NCBI GenBank assembly: GCA_900169235.1
Contig: FWCC01000130.1
Coordinates: forward strand, 124,001-188,000
Direction of reading: 5' to 3'
DNA length: 64,000 nucleotides
From: Zarea fungicola
Taxonomy: Eukaryota > Ascomycota > Sordariomycetes > Hypocreales > Cordycipitaceae
Shown here one piece after another: positions 34,798 to 46,100 of this stretch (positions within the stretch are counted from its first letter, which is position 1; each line of letters opens with the position of its first letter). The position numbers and the translations under genes are program-made. The notes beneath the pieces are model-generated. The model made no database searches and was not told the DNA's origin. It saw only the letters and a list, made by a program, of their open reading frames with translations.

Positions 34798-36441
34798 ATG
34801 TACTTTAATTCTCTATCAATTGCCCTAATATCAGCCCCCGGACTGGCGTTTGCCGCGCAGGCATTGTCAGATCCTGCTCCAGGCAGACCATCCTGTGCAA
34901 ACATTCCACCACCTCTTGTTCCGGGCGCTTCCGTTTTGTCCATCAAGTCGCAAACCAAGCTCAACTATACGGTACCACAGGCATTTCCTACTCTGGCCCA
35001 TGATGTGAATAATCTCAACGTTTGCGAAATCACTGTCGCGCTTCGCCACGCTGGTGCCAATGACACTGTAACGGTGGTGACCTGGCTTCCCCTCGACAAC
35101 TGGAACGGTCGGTTCGCCGCAATTGGTGGCGGGGCTTGGTTAGCCGGGCAAGGCGAAGTTGATCTTGCGGCACCTGCATCCCAGGGATATGCAGTGTCTT
35201 CAACAGACGCTGGTCTCGGGTCTGCGGCGAATCCCTTTACACCCGCTCTTTGGGCCCTAAAGCCAGACGGCACCACGAACACGGATTTGCTCACCAATTT
35301 TGCATCGCGATCGATACATGACATGGCAGTGGTTGGCAAGAGTGTAATCAATGCGTTTTATGGGCGACCTGCACGGTATTCCTACTGGAACGGGTGCTCT
35401 ACCGGAGGCAGGCAGGGACTGGTGGCCGCGCAGCAGTTCCCGACAGATTTCAACGGGATTCTGGCGGCGGCACCGGCCGGCCACTGGACACAATATACCA
35501 TTGCCGAATTGTGGCCGCAGGTTGTCATGAAAGAGGCAGGTTACTATCCATCACCATGTGAATTTGATGCCGTCATACGTGCCGCCGTCAGCGCTTGCGA
35601 CATGAACGACAAGGTGAAGGATGGCGTTATCAACGATCCGCTCCAATGCCATTTCAACCCCTTCAGCCTCGTGGGCCAGAAGATTCATTGCCCCGACTCC
35701 CCAGGCGACGTCGTTATTACTCGAGAATTAGCTTCTATTGTCAGGAAAATCTGGGACGGTCCGAGAACGTCCTGCGGCTCTCGATTGTGGTATGGCCTAC
35801 CAATTGGAGCCTCTTTCTCAAGTCTGGCAAACACAACAGTGCCAAATGGCATTGGGAATATCTCATCGAATAGCACACAGAAGCGTGTAGGCGCTCCCTT
35901 TTTTATCCCCGATACTTGGATTCGATACTTTGTCAAGAGAGACCCTACCTTTGACACGTCCACGGTTGATGCCAAAGCATTTGCTGGGCTATTCCATGAC
36001 TCCAAGCGCAACTTTGACAAGATTATTGGCTCTGCGAATCCCGATTTGCGCAAATTCAAGGAAGCGGGCGGTAGGCTCATGGTCTGGCATGGACTTGCAG
36101 ATCAACTCATCTATCCCCAGGACAGCATCCAGTACTGGGAGGAAGTGAAGCACACAATAGGCGGCGGTGCTTCCGCAATCGATAATTTTTTCCGTCTCTT
36201 CTTGGCACCAGGTTTGGATCATTGCGGATATGACCCTACTGTTCCTGGGGCCAAGCCTGTAGACCCTTTTGCCTCTCTTATTTCCTGGGTTGAGAACGGT
36301 ACAGCGCCAGAGTTTCTAGAGGCTGAAACATCGGCCCTGGCTCCGTCTCATTTTACTCGCAAGATTTGCCGATATCCGCTAAGAGACCAGTATCAGGGAC
36401 ATGGTAATTCAAACGTCAGCAGCAGCTTCCACTGTGTATAG
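34798..36441 (+). CDS. Secreted tannase / feruloyl esterase family protein (547 aa)
   Basis: An intronless gene with a signal peptide (1-19). The nucleophile elbow GCSTGG (residues about 200-205) places the catalytic Ser directly after a Cys, and near the C-terminus the catalytic His is followed by Cys in GLDHCGY. This paired Cys-Ser/His-Cys arrangement (the CS-D-HC motif) is diagnostic of the fungal tannase/feruloyl esterase family. The acid residue is probably in the HGLADQ segment. Several Asn-X-Ser/Thr sites suggest glycosylation. Family members cleave gallate or hydroxycinnamate esters, or related aromatic esters, outside the cell; which substrate applies here cannot be told. The length is normal for the family. 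Confidence 0.9.
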   Translation: MYFNSLSIALISAPGLAFAAQALSDPAPGRPSCANIPPPLVPGASVLSIKSQTKLNYTVPQAFPTLAHDVNNLNVCEITVALRHAGANDTVTVVTWLPLDNWNGRFAAIGGGAWLAGQGEVDLAAPASQGYAVSSTDAGLGSAANPFTPALWALKPDGTTNTDLLTNFASRSIHDMAVVGKSVINAFYGRPARYSYWNGCSTGGRQGLVAAQQFPTDFNGILAAAPAGHWTQYTIAELWPQVVMKEAGYYPSPCEFDAVIRAAVSACDMNDKVKDGVINDPLQCHFNPFSLVGQKIHCPDSPGDVVITRELASIVRKIWDGPRTSCGSRLWYGLPIGASFSSLANTTVPNGIGNISSNSTQKRVGAPFFIPDTWIRYFVKRDPTFDTSTVDAKAFAGLFHDSKRNFDKIIGSANPDLRKFKEAGGRLMVWHGLADQLIYPQDSIQYWEEVKHTIGGGASAIDNFFRLFLAPGLDHCGYDPTVPGAKPVDPFASLISWVENGTAPEFLEAETSALAPSHFTRKICRYPLRDQYQGHGNSNVSSSFHCV

Positions 36442-37819
36442 TTGCCCTCTTGGCGGGGCTTCCGGGGATTGAAAGGTTGTTGTGATATTAATGTAGAACA
36501 CTTCTTTTTCTTTGTCTGTGTCCATCATTTAGATATTATCTACTAGAAGTTATTTTTACTGAAATTGATTGAGCTGTAATAGATGTAATATTCTTTCATA
36601 AACGAATTCTAGCTCGAAAATGTCCGTTTCAGCAGCCTCGTTCCGCCTCGATACATGTACTAATAAAGTGTCAACCCTGTCTTGGAAGAATGGCTCTGGA
36701 TATTAAACAAGAGTGAAAAATTGCAATCATGGTGTCACGAGACTATTATAGAAGGACTCTGCGAAAATCCCTCTGCATGAGCAGTTTCAGCGCAACCTGG
36801 ATGCGCATTAAGAAGCCGTGCGAACTTACTGGAAACCTAGGCTGTAACGTAGCCTGGGCAGCTAGTTAGTGCTGGTTTTAGTGTCAAAGACAAACTTTTC
36901 TGATGTCAGCGCCGCCACCAGAGCAATTCAGTTAGTTCGTGGTGGAGGCTAACTACAGTAGCCGATGAAGGAGATTAAGGTCAGTTTCTAGTCGTATACA
37001 GGCCCTGCGTAAATCTGAGCGGCATTTTAGAGCCAAAACCCGTGGCAGTTTGCCAGCTCTACATAACCTTGAACGAAAGACATTGCCACGCTGAATCATC
37101 CCGCGAGTAAGTCGTCGTTCAATACCAGCACGTATTGATTGATTAGTGATGCGGCCAATATTTAGTACCGCACAAAGGAAGACCGTGATTGAGCAAGTTC
37201 AAGAGTGCCTACAGAATCTTTTCACCTGTAAATCGCCGGCGGTTCCGCACAGTGACATACCACTAGGAGGCGGTGCCTAAGGAGGCCTTCGGGCATCATC
37301 GGCTCGTTGTGAATTCTTATCGAGCGGTTTGAAGATTTTAGAGGCGTTTTGGATCGGAAAGTAGCAAGGGTGATTTGAAAAATGATACAGCTTTCTTCCT
37401 TGTTACCTGCTACTAACATGAGATAAATGGCAAGGTTAACATGTTCCAATTCCAAATTTCGGACTCAGCCTCAGCCTCAGCCTCAGCCTGAATCCGTCAG
37501 CCGTTAGATGCTGGTCCGGCGCGGACATATGTGGAGATACTGAAGCTGCAAGGCTGTGCCACCAATGCCGCAGCCTGCCTCACGTCATTGTTCAGCCAGG
37601 AAATGAAATCAAGTGATTAATGGAAGTAAAATTTGTTTCCTGCATAAATAGATCCAGTTACCTTGCCGATGCATCGTTTTTCCTAGTATCAATAACACCA
37701 ATTAACTGCCAGATCTTGAATTACCTCATCAAACTTGACATCAAGAGCAATCTACGACTTACACCTCCATACACAACAAACTTAGTCTTCTATCCAAGAG
37801 ACCCAGAATACTACTCACC
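36442..37819. other. Intergenic region of 1.4 kb with a CTCAGC microsatellite
   Basis: Apart from a hexanucleotide repeat at 37464-37489 I see no gene. A 195-codon plus-strand frame from 37620 overlaps the leader and start of the next gene and is a shadow. Confidence 0.5.
37464..37489. repeat. CTCAGC hexanucleotide repeat
   Basis: Slightly more than four perfect tandem units of CTCAGC lie about 330 bases upstream of the DUF4336 gene. Confidence 0.8.
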
Positions 37820-38617
37820 ATGTCTGACCCTGAAGCTACAATGGTCATCCGAGACGTTGCATCAAACATCACTACTCTTAGCGTGCCGTTCGGTATTGCA
37901 GGCGGTCGTGTCAAGACTGGTGGTCGCGCCACCCTCATCCGCTTATCTAGCGGCAATCTTGCAGTCTTCTCTCCGGTCGCTCTTACTCGTAGCGTCCGTT
38001 CAAAAATTGATTCACTCGGGAAATTACAGTACATTGTTGCGCCCAACATTGTCCACCACATTCACATCTCTGCTTGGGCGAAGGCCTTTCCCACTGCAGA
38101 TGTCATTTGCGGAGCCGGCCTACCAGAGAAGCGCGAGAAGGATCCAGAGACAAGAGGCACCACTACATTTAGCCACGTCTTTACTATGGAGAACAAATCA
38201 ACCATGAAAATTGCAGACGACTTTGACAAGGAATTTAGCTGGGAATACGTCACCGCCTCATCCAACCAGGACATTGTCTTCTTCCATAAACCAACGAGAA
38301 CTCTCATTCAAGCCGACCTTCTTCTCAATCTTCCTTCAAAGGAACAATTCTCCAAAGTACCCGGCGGTGATACTACAGGTTTCCTTGGCCGAAAGGCGGA
38401 GTCTGCTTTCAGTGCCGAGGGCGATATGCTCTGGCAGAAGAGAGCGCTGTGGTACGGCGTCGGGTCAAAGAAGCGCGAGAGCTTCACAGACTCGATGAGA
38501 ATCATTCAGCGCTGGGATTTTGACAGGATAATCCCTTGCCATGGTGATACCATTGAAACGAATGGAAAAGATGTCTGGGCAAAGTTGACAGAGTGGTTTA
38601 TCAACGGCAAAAAATAG
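37820..38617 (+). CDS. DUF4336-family protein (265 aa)
   Basis: A single-exon gene. The features that fit DUF4336 are an early strand LIRLSSGNLAVFSPV, the APNIVHHIHI segment near residue 74, an Ala-Asp-Leu-Leu-Leu-Asn-Leu-Pro stretch, and IIPCHGDTIE near the C-terminus. The fold is thought to be metallo-beta-lactamase-like, with the APN-x-x-HH and CHGD motifs as possible metal ligands. No reaction has been assigned that I can name. There is no signal peptide, so it is intracellular. It is convergent with a GST-like gene (115 bases between stops) and next to an aldo-keto reductase, a setting that suggests detoxification or small-molecule tailoring. Confidence 0.85.
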   Translation: MSDPEATMVIRDVASNITTLSVPFGIAGGRVKTGGRATLIRLSSGNLAVFSPVALTRSVRSKIDSLGKLQYIVAPNIVHHIHISAWAKAFPTADVICGAGLPEKREKDPETRGTTTFSHVFTMENKSTMKIADDFDKEFSWEYVTASSNQDIVFFHKPTRTLIQADLLLNLPSKEQFSKVPGGDTTGFLGRKAESAFSAEGDMLWQKRALWYGVGSKKRESFTDSMRIIQRWDFDRIIPCHGDTIETNGKDVWAKLTEWFINGKK

Positions 38618-38732
38618 GAGGCACATGTGTTTTGTGAATTGCCAATAATGCTCATAATATTAATAATGTATTATATACTCTAGACTACGGAGACCAATCA
38701 TCCGAAATTAATAGACACCCGCACTTTATCTT

Positions 38733-39592
38733 TTAATGGTCATTTCTCGCTAGCCACGGCTTGCAAGCCATGTACACGTCCGAAAACGAACGATCAATAT
38801 CAACAATGCGATCAAAGTTTGGCCCGCGAAGGCACACGCACCACTCCAGGAATGCCACAATCAGGAAATCCGAGTATGTGGGCCTGGCGCCCATGCAAAA
38901 CGGCCCGTCGGTGTTGGCGTTTAGGATGTCAGCGAGCTGCCGTAGAAACGGATCTGCCTTTTTCCACGCTGCATCACCGCCAAATCGGTCTTCATACTCC
39001 TCCAGTGACATGCCAAACGTCTTTCGCCGAGCCTGTCTATGATACTGTATTGAGACACCAGAGAGCGTTTCTCTGGGCATTCTCGGCACGAGTACGGGCG
39101 CGAGCCGTACCATGATTTTGTTCAGGGCACGCTGCACCTCCGCCTGCAGAGGCGAGTCCAAGTCAACTGATGGCTCTGGGTACATTGCGTCAACTTTTCG
39201 AGAGATGGATGACGACTCCATAGCATAGGTATTATCCGGTAAGCGTACAGCGGGGAGCGTGTAGGGAACCATTTCGAATTTTGATGTGTGGGGTGGAATG
39301 CCACTGTGGACGGGTCAGTTGGTGTCTCGTGTTATGGGAGTCTCGACTGGCGGTAGACGAACAAAGACTGAAGCAAGGGCGCAATGTCTGGTGCATCGAG
39401 CCATTCTGTTTTGTAATCAATGCTTTTGTAGTTGAGTAAGAGCCTGGCTGTGGTACTTGTTAGCTTCTGTCGTTACAGTCGGGCTTTAACGAAGCACGAT
39501 GGCTGCGTACTCTTCCAAACATTGGGAGACCAGCATGTCCCAGTGCCAAAGCGACTGGGGCAGTCAAAAAGTGTCACTTGCGATTCTGTCAT
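38733..39592 (-). CDS. Glutathione S-transferase-like protein (245 aa)
   Basis: Three minus-strand exons (39592-39511, 39447-39363, 39303-38733) total 246 codons. The first two exons supply the thioredoxin-like N-terminal domain: a Trp-Ser-Pro-Asn segment around residues 21-24 in the usual active-site loop, then a YKTEWLDAPDIAP stretch. The third gives the beta-strand with Leu-Pro-Ala-Val, an SSSISRKVD glutathione-contact-like turn and the all-helical C-terminal domain. This is the divergent fungal GST group often found in detoxification or secondary-metabolite loci. A catalytic residue cannot be assigned with certainty. The unspliced frame lacks the N-terminal third. It probably conjugates glutathione to, or reduces, an electrophile in the cytosol. 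Confidence 0.82.
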
Positions 39593-40209
39593 TGTGCAGC
39601 GTCAAGATTAGGGAGCCTCATTTTGCAGCAAAGGCCATATCCGAAGCGACATGGTGATATATATGCCAGTTAAACAGCAATCGTGAATTTGTCTGATAGC
39701 CAGTCCTTCCGTACTAAAAAGGACTCTCACATGATTAAAACAACTACCAACGCAAGAAGTTTCCCTCGGAGCTCAACCGGCCTTACGTGAGACCTGATTT
39801 GTAGGGCTGCAGCTCCCACGACTCGCGCTTTTGTGGAACTAATAAAACCGTTTAAAGCCTGTTCTGGGAGGAATAATTTCACTTATGCACTTGGATACGA
39901 GGCCACTAAAAAATAATGGACCATACGGATTTACTCCAAACAATTGTCTATTCATTAGCTCTAATAGTGGATTTAGCGTCAAATACTAATTGAACTAGTT
40001 GAAGCATTCTCCATCGCATAGTATAATGTGACTAGAAATTGACTGGTTTCAAATTACACCATAGACATACTCACAAGCTTCGAGTCAGGGGTACTCGGCA
40101 GAGTATACAACATACATAAACACCGACGATAAGCAATTGTTTACTACTACAACGAGTCTTCCTAAATACATCGTGAGCTTTTGATTATATTGGCGCTTTC
40201 AATTGCTCG
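39593..40209. other. Intergenic region, nothing recognised
   Basis: About 0.6 kb of AT-rich spacer upstream of the GST-like gene and downstream of the aldo-keto reductase. It has no supported frame. Confidence 0.5.
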
Positions 40210-41332
40210 TTAAAGATGATAAGGTACCGCGTCGTCACCAATTGCAGCATGGAGAATTTCAAGTGCTGATGCGACATCTGGAGGTAGTGGTCCAGCTTCA
40301 ACTGCATCCAAGTTGGCTTCGAGTTGGTTCAGATTTGATGCCGCTATTATTATGGCGTCGCCGCGTGTACTATCGAGGGCACCATGATGAATCGTCCACC
40401 TCAAAGCCATGGCGTGACCGCTGATACCGTGGTTTGCCGCCAATTCCAAACTTTTCTCGGCAGCACGAATTATGAGAGGCTTGAGGTATGCCGTCGAATA
40501 AATTTGGCCCGGTAAAGTCTAGTATCCAGATGATCAGTCCTTGAATCGCTCTAGTAGTTGGCAGCTGGGGAGCGGGAAGATTCGAACATACCGTCGTATC
40601 CCATCGCCCATGCTCTTGCACAGTTTTGTAATTACCCGCAAAAAATCCCCCCGCAGCAGGACTATAAGCATAAAAGGCCATGTCATACTTTCTGAGGAGA
40701 GGGAAGAGGGCCGTTTCTCCACCACGAACGACGGCGTTGTATTGGCCTTGATAGACACTCGGCTTAACGAACCCGCGATGCTCACAGATATCTAGGATCT
40801 GCTGAACTTCTTCAGCCTTGTAATTGGAAAGACCCCAAGACTTGATTTTTCCTGCCTTGTGAGCTATATTCATGGCTTCGCATGCTTCGTCAAAGGGCGT
40901 AGTCCGGTCTGGTACGTGTAGATACTCAATGTTGATTCGAGGCACTCGCAGGTTGTCCAATGACTCTTCAATCCCTTCAAGAATCTTATCTCTAGTGTGG
41001 CAGCCTGGCTCCCAAGACATAACCTTTGTATCGATAGCGAAGCTGTCCGCCGCAGAAACTGCTCCAAGTCGGGACTCGGAGCTTCCATACATGCGTGAGG
41101 TGTCAATTTGACCATAACCCCTCTTGGAGAAAGCTTCAAGGTAAGATTTAACCTCCCCTGGGGTGTCAAAGCGTGCCAAAGGGTCTAGTGATTTATCTCC
41201 GACCTGCGAGGCCATGCATGTAAGAATGCAAGCAAAAACTTTTGGGTGCAAGCATCGTCAATCGGAACTCTGTGCACTTACAGCTGCTCCGCCAAGAATA
41301 ATCTTGATACTCTTGCTTCTTATAAGAGCCAT
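40210..41332 (-). CDS. Aldo-keto reductase, AKR7 / aflatoxin-aldehyde-reductase-like (323 aa)
   Basis: Exons 41332-41282, 41203-40592 and 40518-40210 give 324 codons with all junctions in phase 0. The TIM-barrel tetrad is visible: Asp and Tyr in QIDTSRMYG near residue 51-58, Lys in IDTKV near 78, and His in YLHVPD near 118. The WGLSNY segment and the C-terminal NADPH-binding part (SNLNQLEANL) complete the family pattern. The enzyme reduces aldehydes or dialdehydes with NADPH in the cytosol. Unspliced reading gives a false C-terminus; the third exon continues in another frame. Neighbouring GST-like and DUF4336 genes suggest a detoxification context, without proving joint action. Confidence 0.9.
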
Positions 41333-42236
41333 ATTGAAAGAAAATGATTTATAACACCAAGCAGCGTGTACCAGAAATGGTAGATTCAGAAATTGCCTGA
41401 GAGGGAGTGAATACTGGTGGGCAGAAGATGATAGAACCCGATTTTTGGCTTGAGACATGGTATCTCGATGTTATATATATTGTAATTCTAGGCGCTAGAT
41501 TCTCGCTGTAGGTAGCTGCGGCTCTCGCGCGGTCGTGACCAAGTTCTTTCGCGTTGCAAAGCAGTTTCCACTTTTCACGGAGAGCCGTGAGGCACAGTTG
41601 TCTGTGCTAGACCGTGAAAAGTTGTACAGTTCATTATTTTACGTACGAAAAATGGCAGTAAATGAATGTAAAGAATTCTTTGTTTCAGTTTTGTACTAAA
41701 GAAGGTACACAGGTTTGATATTGTTGCGGAATGCCACGGTTACTTGAGTTCCGATCGTTGTATACAATAATTCGCAATAGAGACCTAACGTGCTACCTTT
41801 GAATTAGCACCGCAGATTCACATTAAGTCGCATTTTTGCCTTACTTTGAGCTTGATGCATAGTTATAGTGTCGGAAAATGGATGAGAACTTTTCCTTGGA
41901 GGAGATGGTGCTTTGCTCCGCGGCAGTCCCTTACACGGATGCCCGTGTACACTGCTCTTCGCAATTGTACAGGACATTTTGATGCAAAATGGTTTAAATT
42001 GATTACCAATGCAGAGTATTAGTCACAGCACCGCAAGGCTGGCGAGTGTTAAAACTACTGTATCGCACTAATCATTCGCTCCATAAGCAGTTAAAAGAAG
42101 AGTTTGTATGTACTGTAGGTACTATGTACCCCAAGAGCTATGTGCAAGATATTTACCATGTATGAAATATATACAAAGAAGAGAAAATCGACCTGCGGAC
42201 GTAGCAGAAGCGGGCTCCAGTCCCATGTCAAGCAGC
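41333..42236. other. Intergenic region of 0.9 kb
   Basis: AT-rich spacer with no supported gene. It holds the promoter side of the aldo-keto reductase and the 3' side of the CBM18 gene. Confidence 0.5.
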
Positions 42237-42967
42237 CTAGAAACCAGCCGCAGTGCAGACCTGGTTGGCCAACGGGAGACGCTGAGCATACAAGTTTCCA
42301 GCCTCGGCGTTCTGGACGGCCTGATCCAACGCGGACACCTCCATAGTCTGCCAGCCAGGGATGGTCTTCATGACGGCCAAGAACTGGCGGGTGCTGCCGG
42401 ATGCGGACATGTCGGCGGCGATATCAGGGTACCATTCCGGACGCTGCTGGAACATGCCTTTAATTCCATGTTAGCGAGCCAATCTCTGCGTATGTATTAT
42501 GCCTAGTGAAACTTACCAACGCTGTCCTGGTCGCCTCCGACGAGATCGTGAGGGTAGTTCATGGAGGCCGGGACGACCGGGTTGGCATAGATATGCAGGG
42601 TCGACTCCTGAAGCGCGGTGCTAATGACAGCCAAGCAAGCCTGTCGGTTGAGGCCCTCGGCGCGAACTTCACCAATCGCAGCTGCGGCATTGCGGCTCTG
42701 GGTCGCGTCCAAGCCGGGATAGTTACCTCCGGTAGGAGGCGGAGGAGGTGGGTTGCTGCCTCCGGTGCAGTAGTCAGGGCCGGTGCCGCAGAAACCCCAC
42801 TGAGAACAGCAGAGTCCGGCAGCACACGGGCTGCTGCTCGAGCATTCTCCTGCGCGGGCACTCAACGGCCACGAAGCCCGAGGTGCAACGCCGGCCTGGT
42901 CAGTCGGCATGGCCACGGCGCTGGAGATCAGCGACAGAAGCAGAACAGAAGGGGTAAAGCTCTTCAT
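42237..42967 (-). CDS. Secreted CBM18 chitin-binding protein with a bacterial lytic-transglycosylase-like domain (223 aa)
   Basis: Two exons (42967-42517, 42457-42237) are joined by a 59-base intron with GTAAGT donor. The signal peptide is 1-19. A hevein-type chitin-binding module runs from Cys42 to Cys67 with the adjacent CC pair and SQWGFCG core. A polyproline linker (about 73-78) follows. The remaining 140 residues contain a helical NRQACLAVISTALQES segment, where Glu121 is a candidate catalytic acid. Next come DQDSVGMFQQRP and a PGWQTMEVSALDQAVQ region. The DSxGxFQQRP pattern is one I associate with actinobacterial lysozyme-like or transglycosylase-like proteins acting on peptidoglycan. 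The function would be binding chitin while cleaving, or once having cleaved, a glycan. Enzyme activity is inferred, not shown. A TATA box lies 150 bases upstream. Confidence 0.83.
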
Positions 42968-43116
42968 TTTGATGAGATCAGCAGTAGATCAGAGGAGTAG
43001 CTTGGAGTAGGATGTGTGAATAGCGCGGAGCTTAAGATCTGGGATTGATAGTGCTTTGTGATTGAGAACCAAGTTGTTGAGTTGGCAAAACTATCAACGG
43101 GAAGAAAATGGCCTCC

Positions 43117-43123
43117 TTTTATA
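43117..43123 (-). promoter_or_regulatory. TATA box of the CBM18 gene
   Basis: Minus-strand TATAAAA lies about 150 bases before the ATG at 42967. Confidence 0.5.
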
Positions 43124-46100
43124 GATCCAATGTAAGTGAACCTCTGCTTGCCATAAAACTCTGCTCGAGCATGCATACTGTTTGTTCGATATGCCTCTAC
43201 CTTCCGGAATTGGTTCATGGTCACTGCCACTGTCACTGCCGCTTCCTGTGCCATTGCTCCCACTATCCTGGACCAATCTCGGCAGTAAACGAAACGAGTC
43301 AAGGCTTCCAAGTTGATCCATATTCAGTAACGTTACTGGAATCATTAAACTGAGGGATTATCGATTTTGCGGATCGTCAGCAACTAGCTTGTTGCTCCCG
43401 AACGATGGGTTCAGCTTTAATAGGAAGGTGTCTACCCGTTCGGACAAAGACTGTAATGCCAGATGGGGCCCTGGTATGGAGCTAAACAATAATTAGCATA
43501 AGGTTCTCATCTCACGTCACCTTGATCCCGATATGGGATCAAATTTAGGCGAAAGCAGAAAGCCATCTGGGTCCATTGTGCGACATTGAGAAGCCTTGGT
43601 GCAATGTTACTTGCCCTGCCTGCAACTCTGAGGACCTGTAGAGAGCTTTCTGTATATCTATCTACATCAAGGTCTACCAATAGCACCAGCAGGATTTCAT
43701 GCGGAGATGGCGTTCGATGGCATAGCAGTTAAAGATGCATACTGCATGCAAGCTTCGAAAATCCTTGTGGGGTACATGTGGCGTTTCCCCTGTCGCAGAT
43801 GTTCCAGCCATATCAGGTCCGCGCAACGAAGGAGTTCGGCGCCCCGCAGAAAGCCTCAAAGCTTCAGATGAGCCGAACCTCAAATGTTCACGTGGCACTG
43901 CAGCCGGAGGTCTAACCTCAGCCGGAGGTCATGGCGATGCCTAATTGAGACTAAAAGTTGATCCTGAATCCTTCCAGAGCACATGTGTGCCGCTGGGGCC
44001 AGTTACCCCTGCATCCGCTAGTCCGCATCGTTCGGTGCTACCCCTGATGTCAGCCCCGACCGGGAATTTTTTCGCGACAAATTGGCGTCGCGTAAAGGGC
44101 TCAATGGGCTGCGTTATCGGTGAAATAGGTAAGCCTTGACAAGTAACGTTGCTGCTTGCACGGGGGTGGCCAGGCTTGACGGTAGACCTGTCACGCTGCG
44201 CACTTGCCGTCTCTACAAGCTGTGAGAGCTTCAATCCTTTTCAACAACGGGCCGTTTAAAATGCTACCCAGTGAATGAGGATGCGAAAGACAAATTGAAT
44301 ATTGCCTCTCTACTCCGTACTCCGCACTCCATACTCCGTTCGCAGCACACCAACCATTTCACAGCTCTGGAAAGGCGGCAGTTGTGCGGACTAGCTATGG
44401 TTTTTAGTTATGTAGCACTGACACGCAATGTGTGTGGGGGTCTATCCAACGCATGTGAGTTTGTCAGGGGCGATCCTCGAAAACACTGCTGTAGAGTTCT
44501 CAAAGCACTCTTGTGTTATCATGCAAAGCTATACCAAAGTCTAACGGCCATCCCGGCTTGGTAGTTGACCAGTTTTGGTAACATGCATTGACTAAATAAC
44601 TAGAGAGTTCTTGTCTCGATTTGGCGATTGGACCGGCCGCCGAGACCTGCATTTGCCCACCTGGGGAAAGACCGGCGCTAAGTTCTCATGATGGCTGCAA
44701 CAGACATGCCAATGTTCAGATGCCCAATGGAAACAATGACCGTGATAAATGGCTGAAATAACAAATGGACTAGTCTTTTATTATAAAATTCAGTCAATGA
44801 GTATGCATTCTGAACTGTTCTTACGCTAGCTACATTTGTGGCGGGTATCAACTGTATCTAAGTCCTTGGTTTGCGCTGCACCCATAGGTCCCAAACTACT
44901 GGTAATTACAAAGTACGGAAACATTTGCTTACATGGCATGCTATAGAATCCTATTTTTCCTTTCTACTCTCCTCAACTTGGACTAGCCCAGCTTATGAAT
45001 CTCAGGGTTTCCATGCAGCATGAACCGTGGACAGAGGCAGAGCCGGAGGTTCGGCATGCACTGGAACCGGTTTATGCAGCCTAAAAAATATTATTACTTT
45101 AATCACTTACTGGTATTACTTGACACCTGCGGGGGTGTGAAAAAACGGTTTAGCTAACTTAGGCAGTTAGCTAACTACTTAGATGTGGGCTGTCAGACAT
45201 CAGGCTACATGACGGGCATTCCGAGGGCTCCATTCCTCCACGCCTGTTATACAGTTCAAGTAAATTGCTAATTAATTTTAGTGTCGGGGGAGAGAACCTT
45301 GACGGATCGCGAAACCCCGGAAGTACTACGACTGCCGGCTGCGTTGTATTGGCACCAATTTTCAGACGGTCACACCTTGACATTGGCACAGACAGGACAG
45401 GTCAACTGTACATGGATAGTTTAGGTAAGGTATTAAATCGAATTATATAATTGCAACTTCAACGTCTGAGAAATCAAACATTGGATGAGGGTGGCTAGAG
45501 TAGCATAACACCACACCAGTGTCCATGTTCCGTATCTATGTGACTTCAGCGTTGCCATGGCTTACTTATAGTACCAACATGAATTGTCGAGCACCAGCAG
45601 TGGAAGCCGCTATGGCTCGCCTCTCGGCCGCGTAAAAACAGTATGAACGGAAGTTTTGTGAGAGAGGCCTGGCGCTCTGTCCAGGAACTGTTTCAATCGC
45701 AGCCGCACTCCACAAACGGACTAGATCAAGATTATGGGCTTATCTGGCTTCGCCCCGCGGGATATATAATCTGAAATGTAGACAGGGAGTGATTAATGTG
45801 TTCATGGCTCCGCCAGTAGATATGGGGTGTCTTGGGACATCGACAAATCGTGTTGCAGTGCCACTTCGTCATCGGTGCCGAGCGCCTTGTCGCAGTTTGG
45901 CTGAACGCAACAAGACAACCAAAATCAAGTCAAGCCATCGAATTCTGATGGCACCATATGAATCAAGGTAATGTAACCCATAGCCCGCCGTAATTTTGGG
46001 CAGTCGATGAAGGTCGGCGGTCTGGGGTAGCAAACCGGCGGTCTGGAAGGAGAGTTGTTGTTACATTGTTTCTTCTTGTCAGACGACATAAATTTTGATG

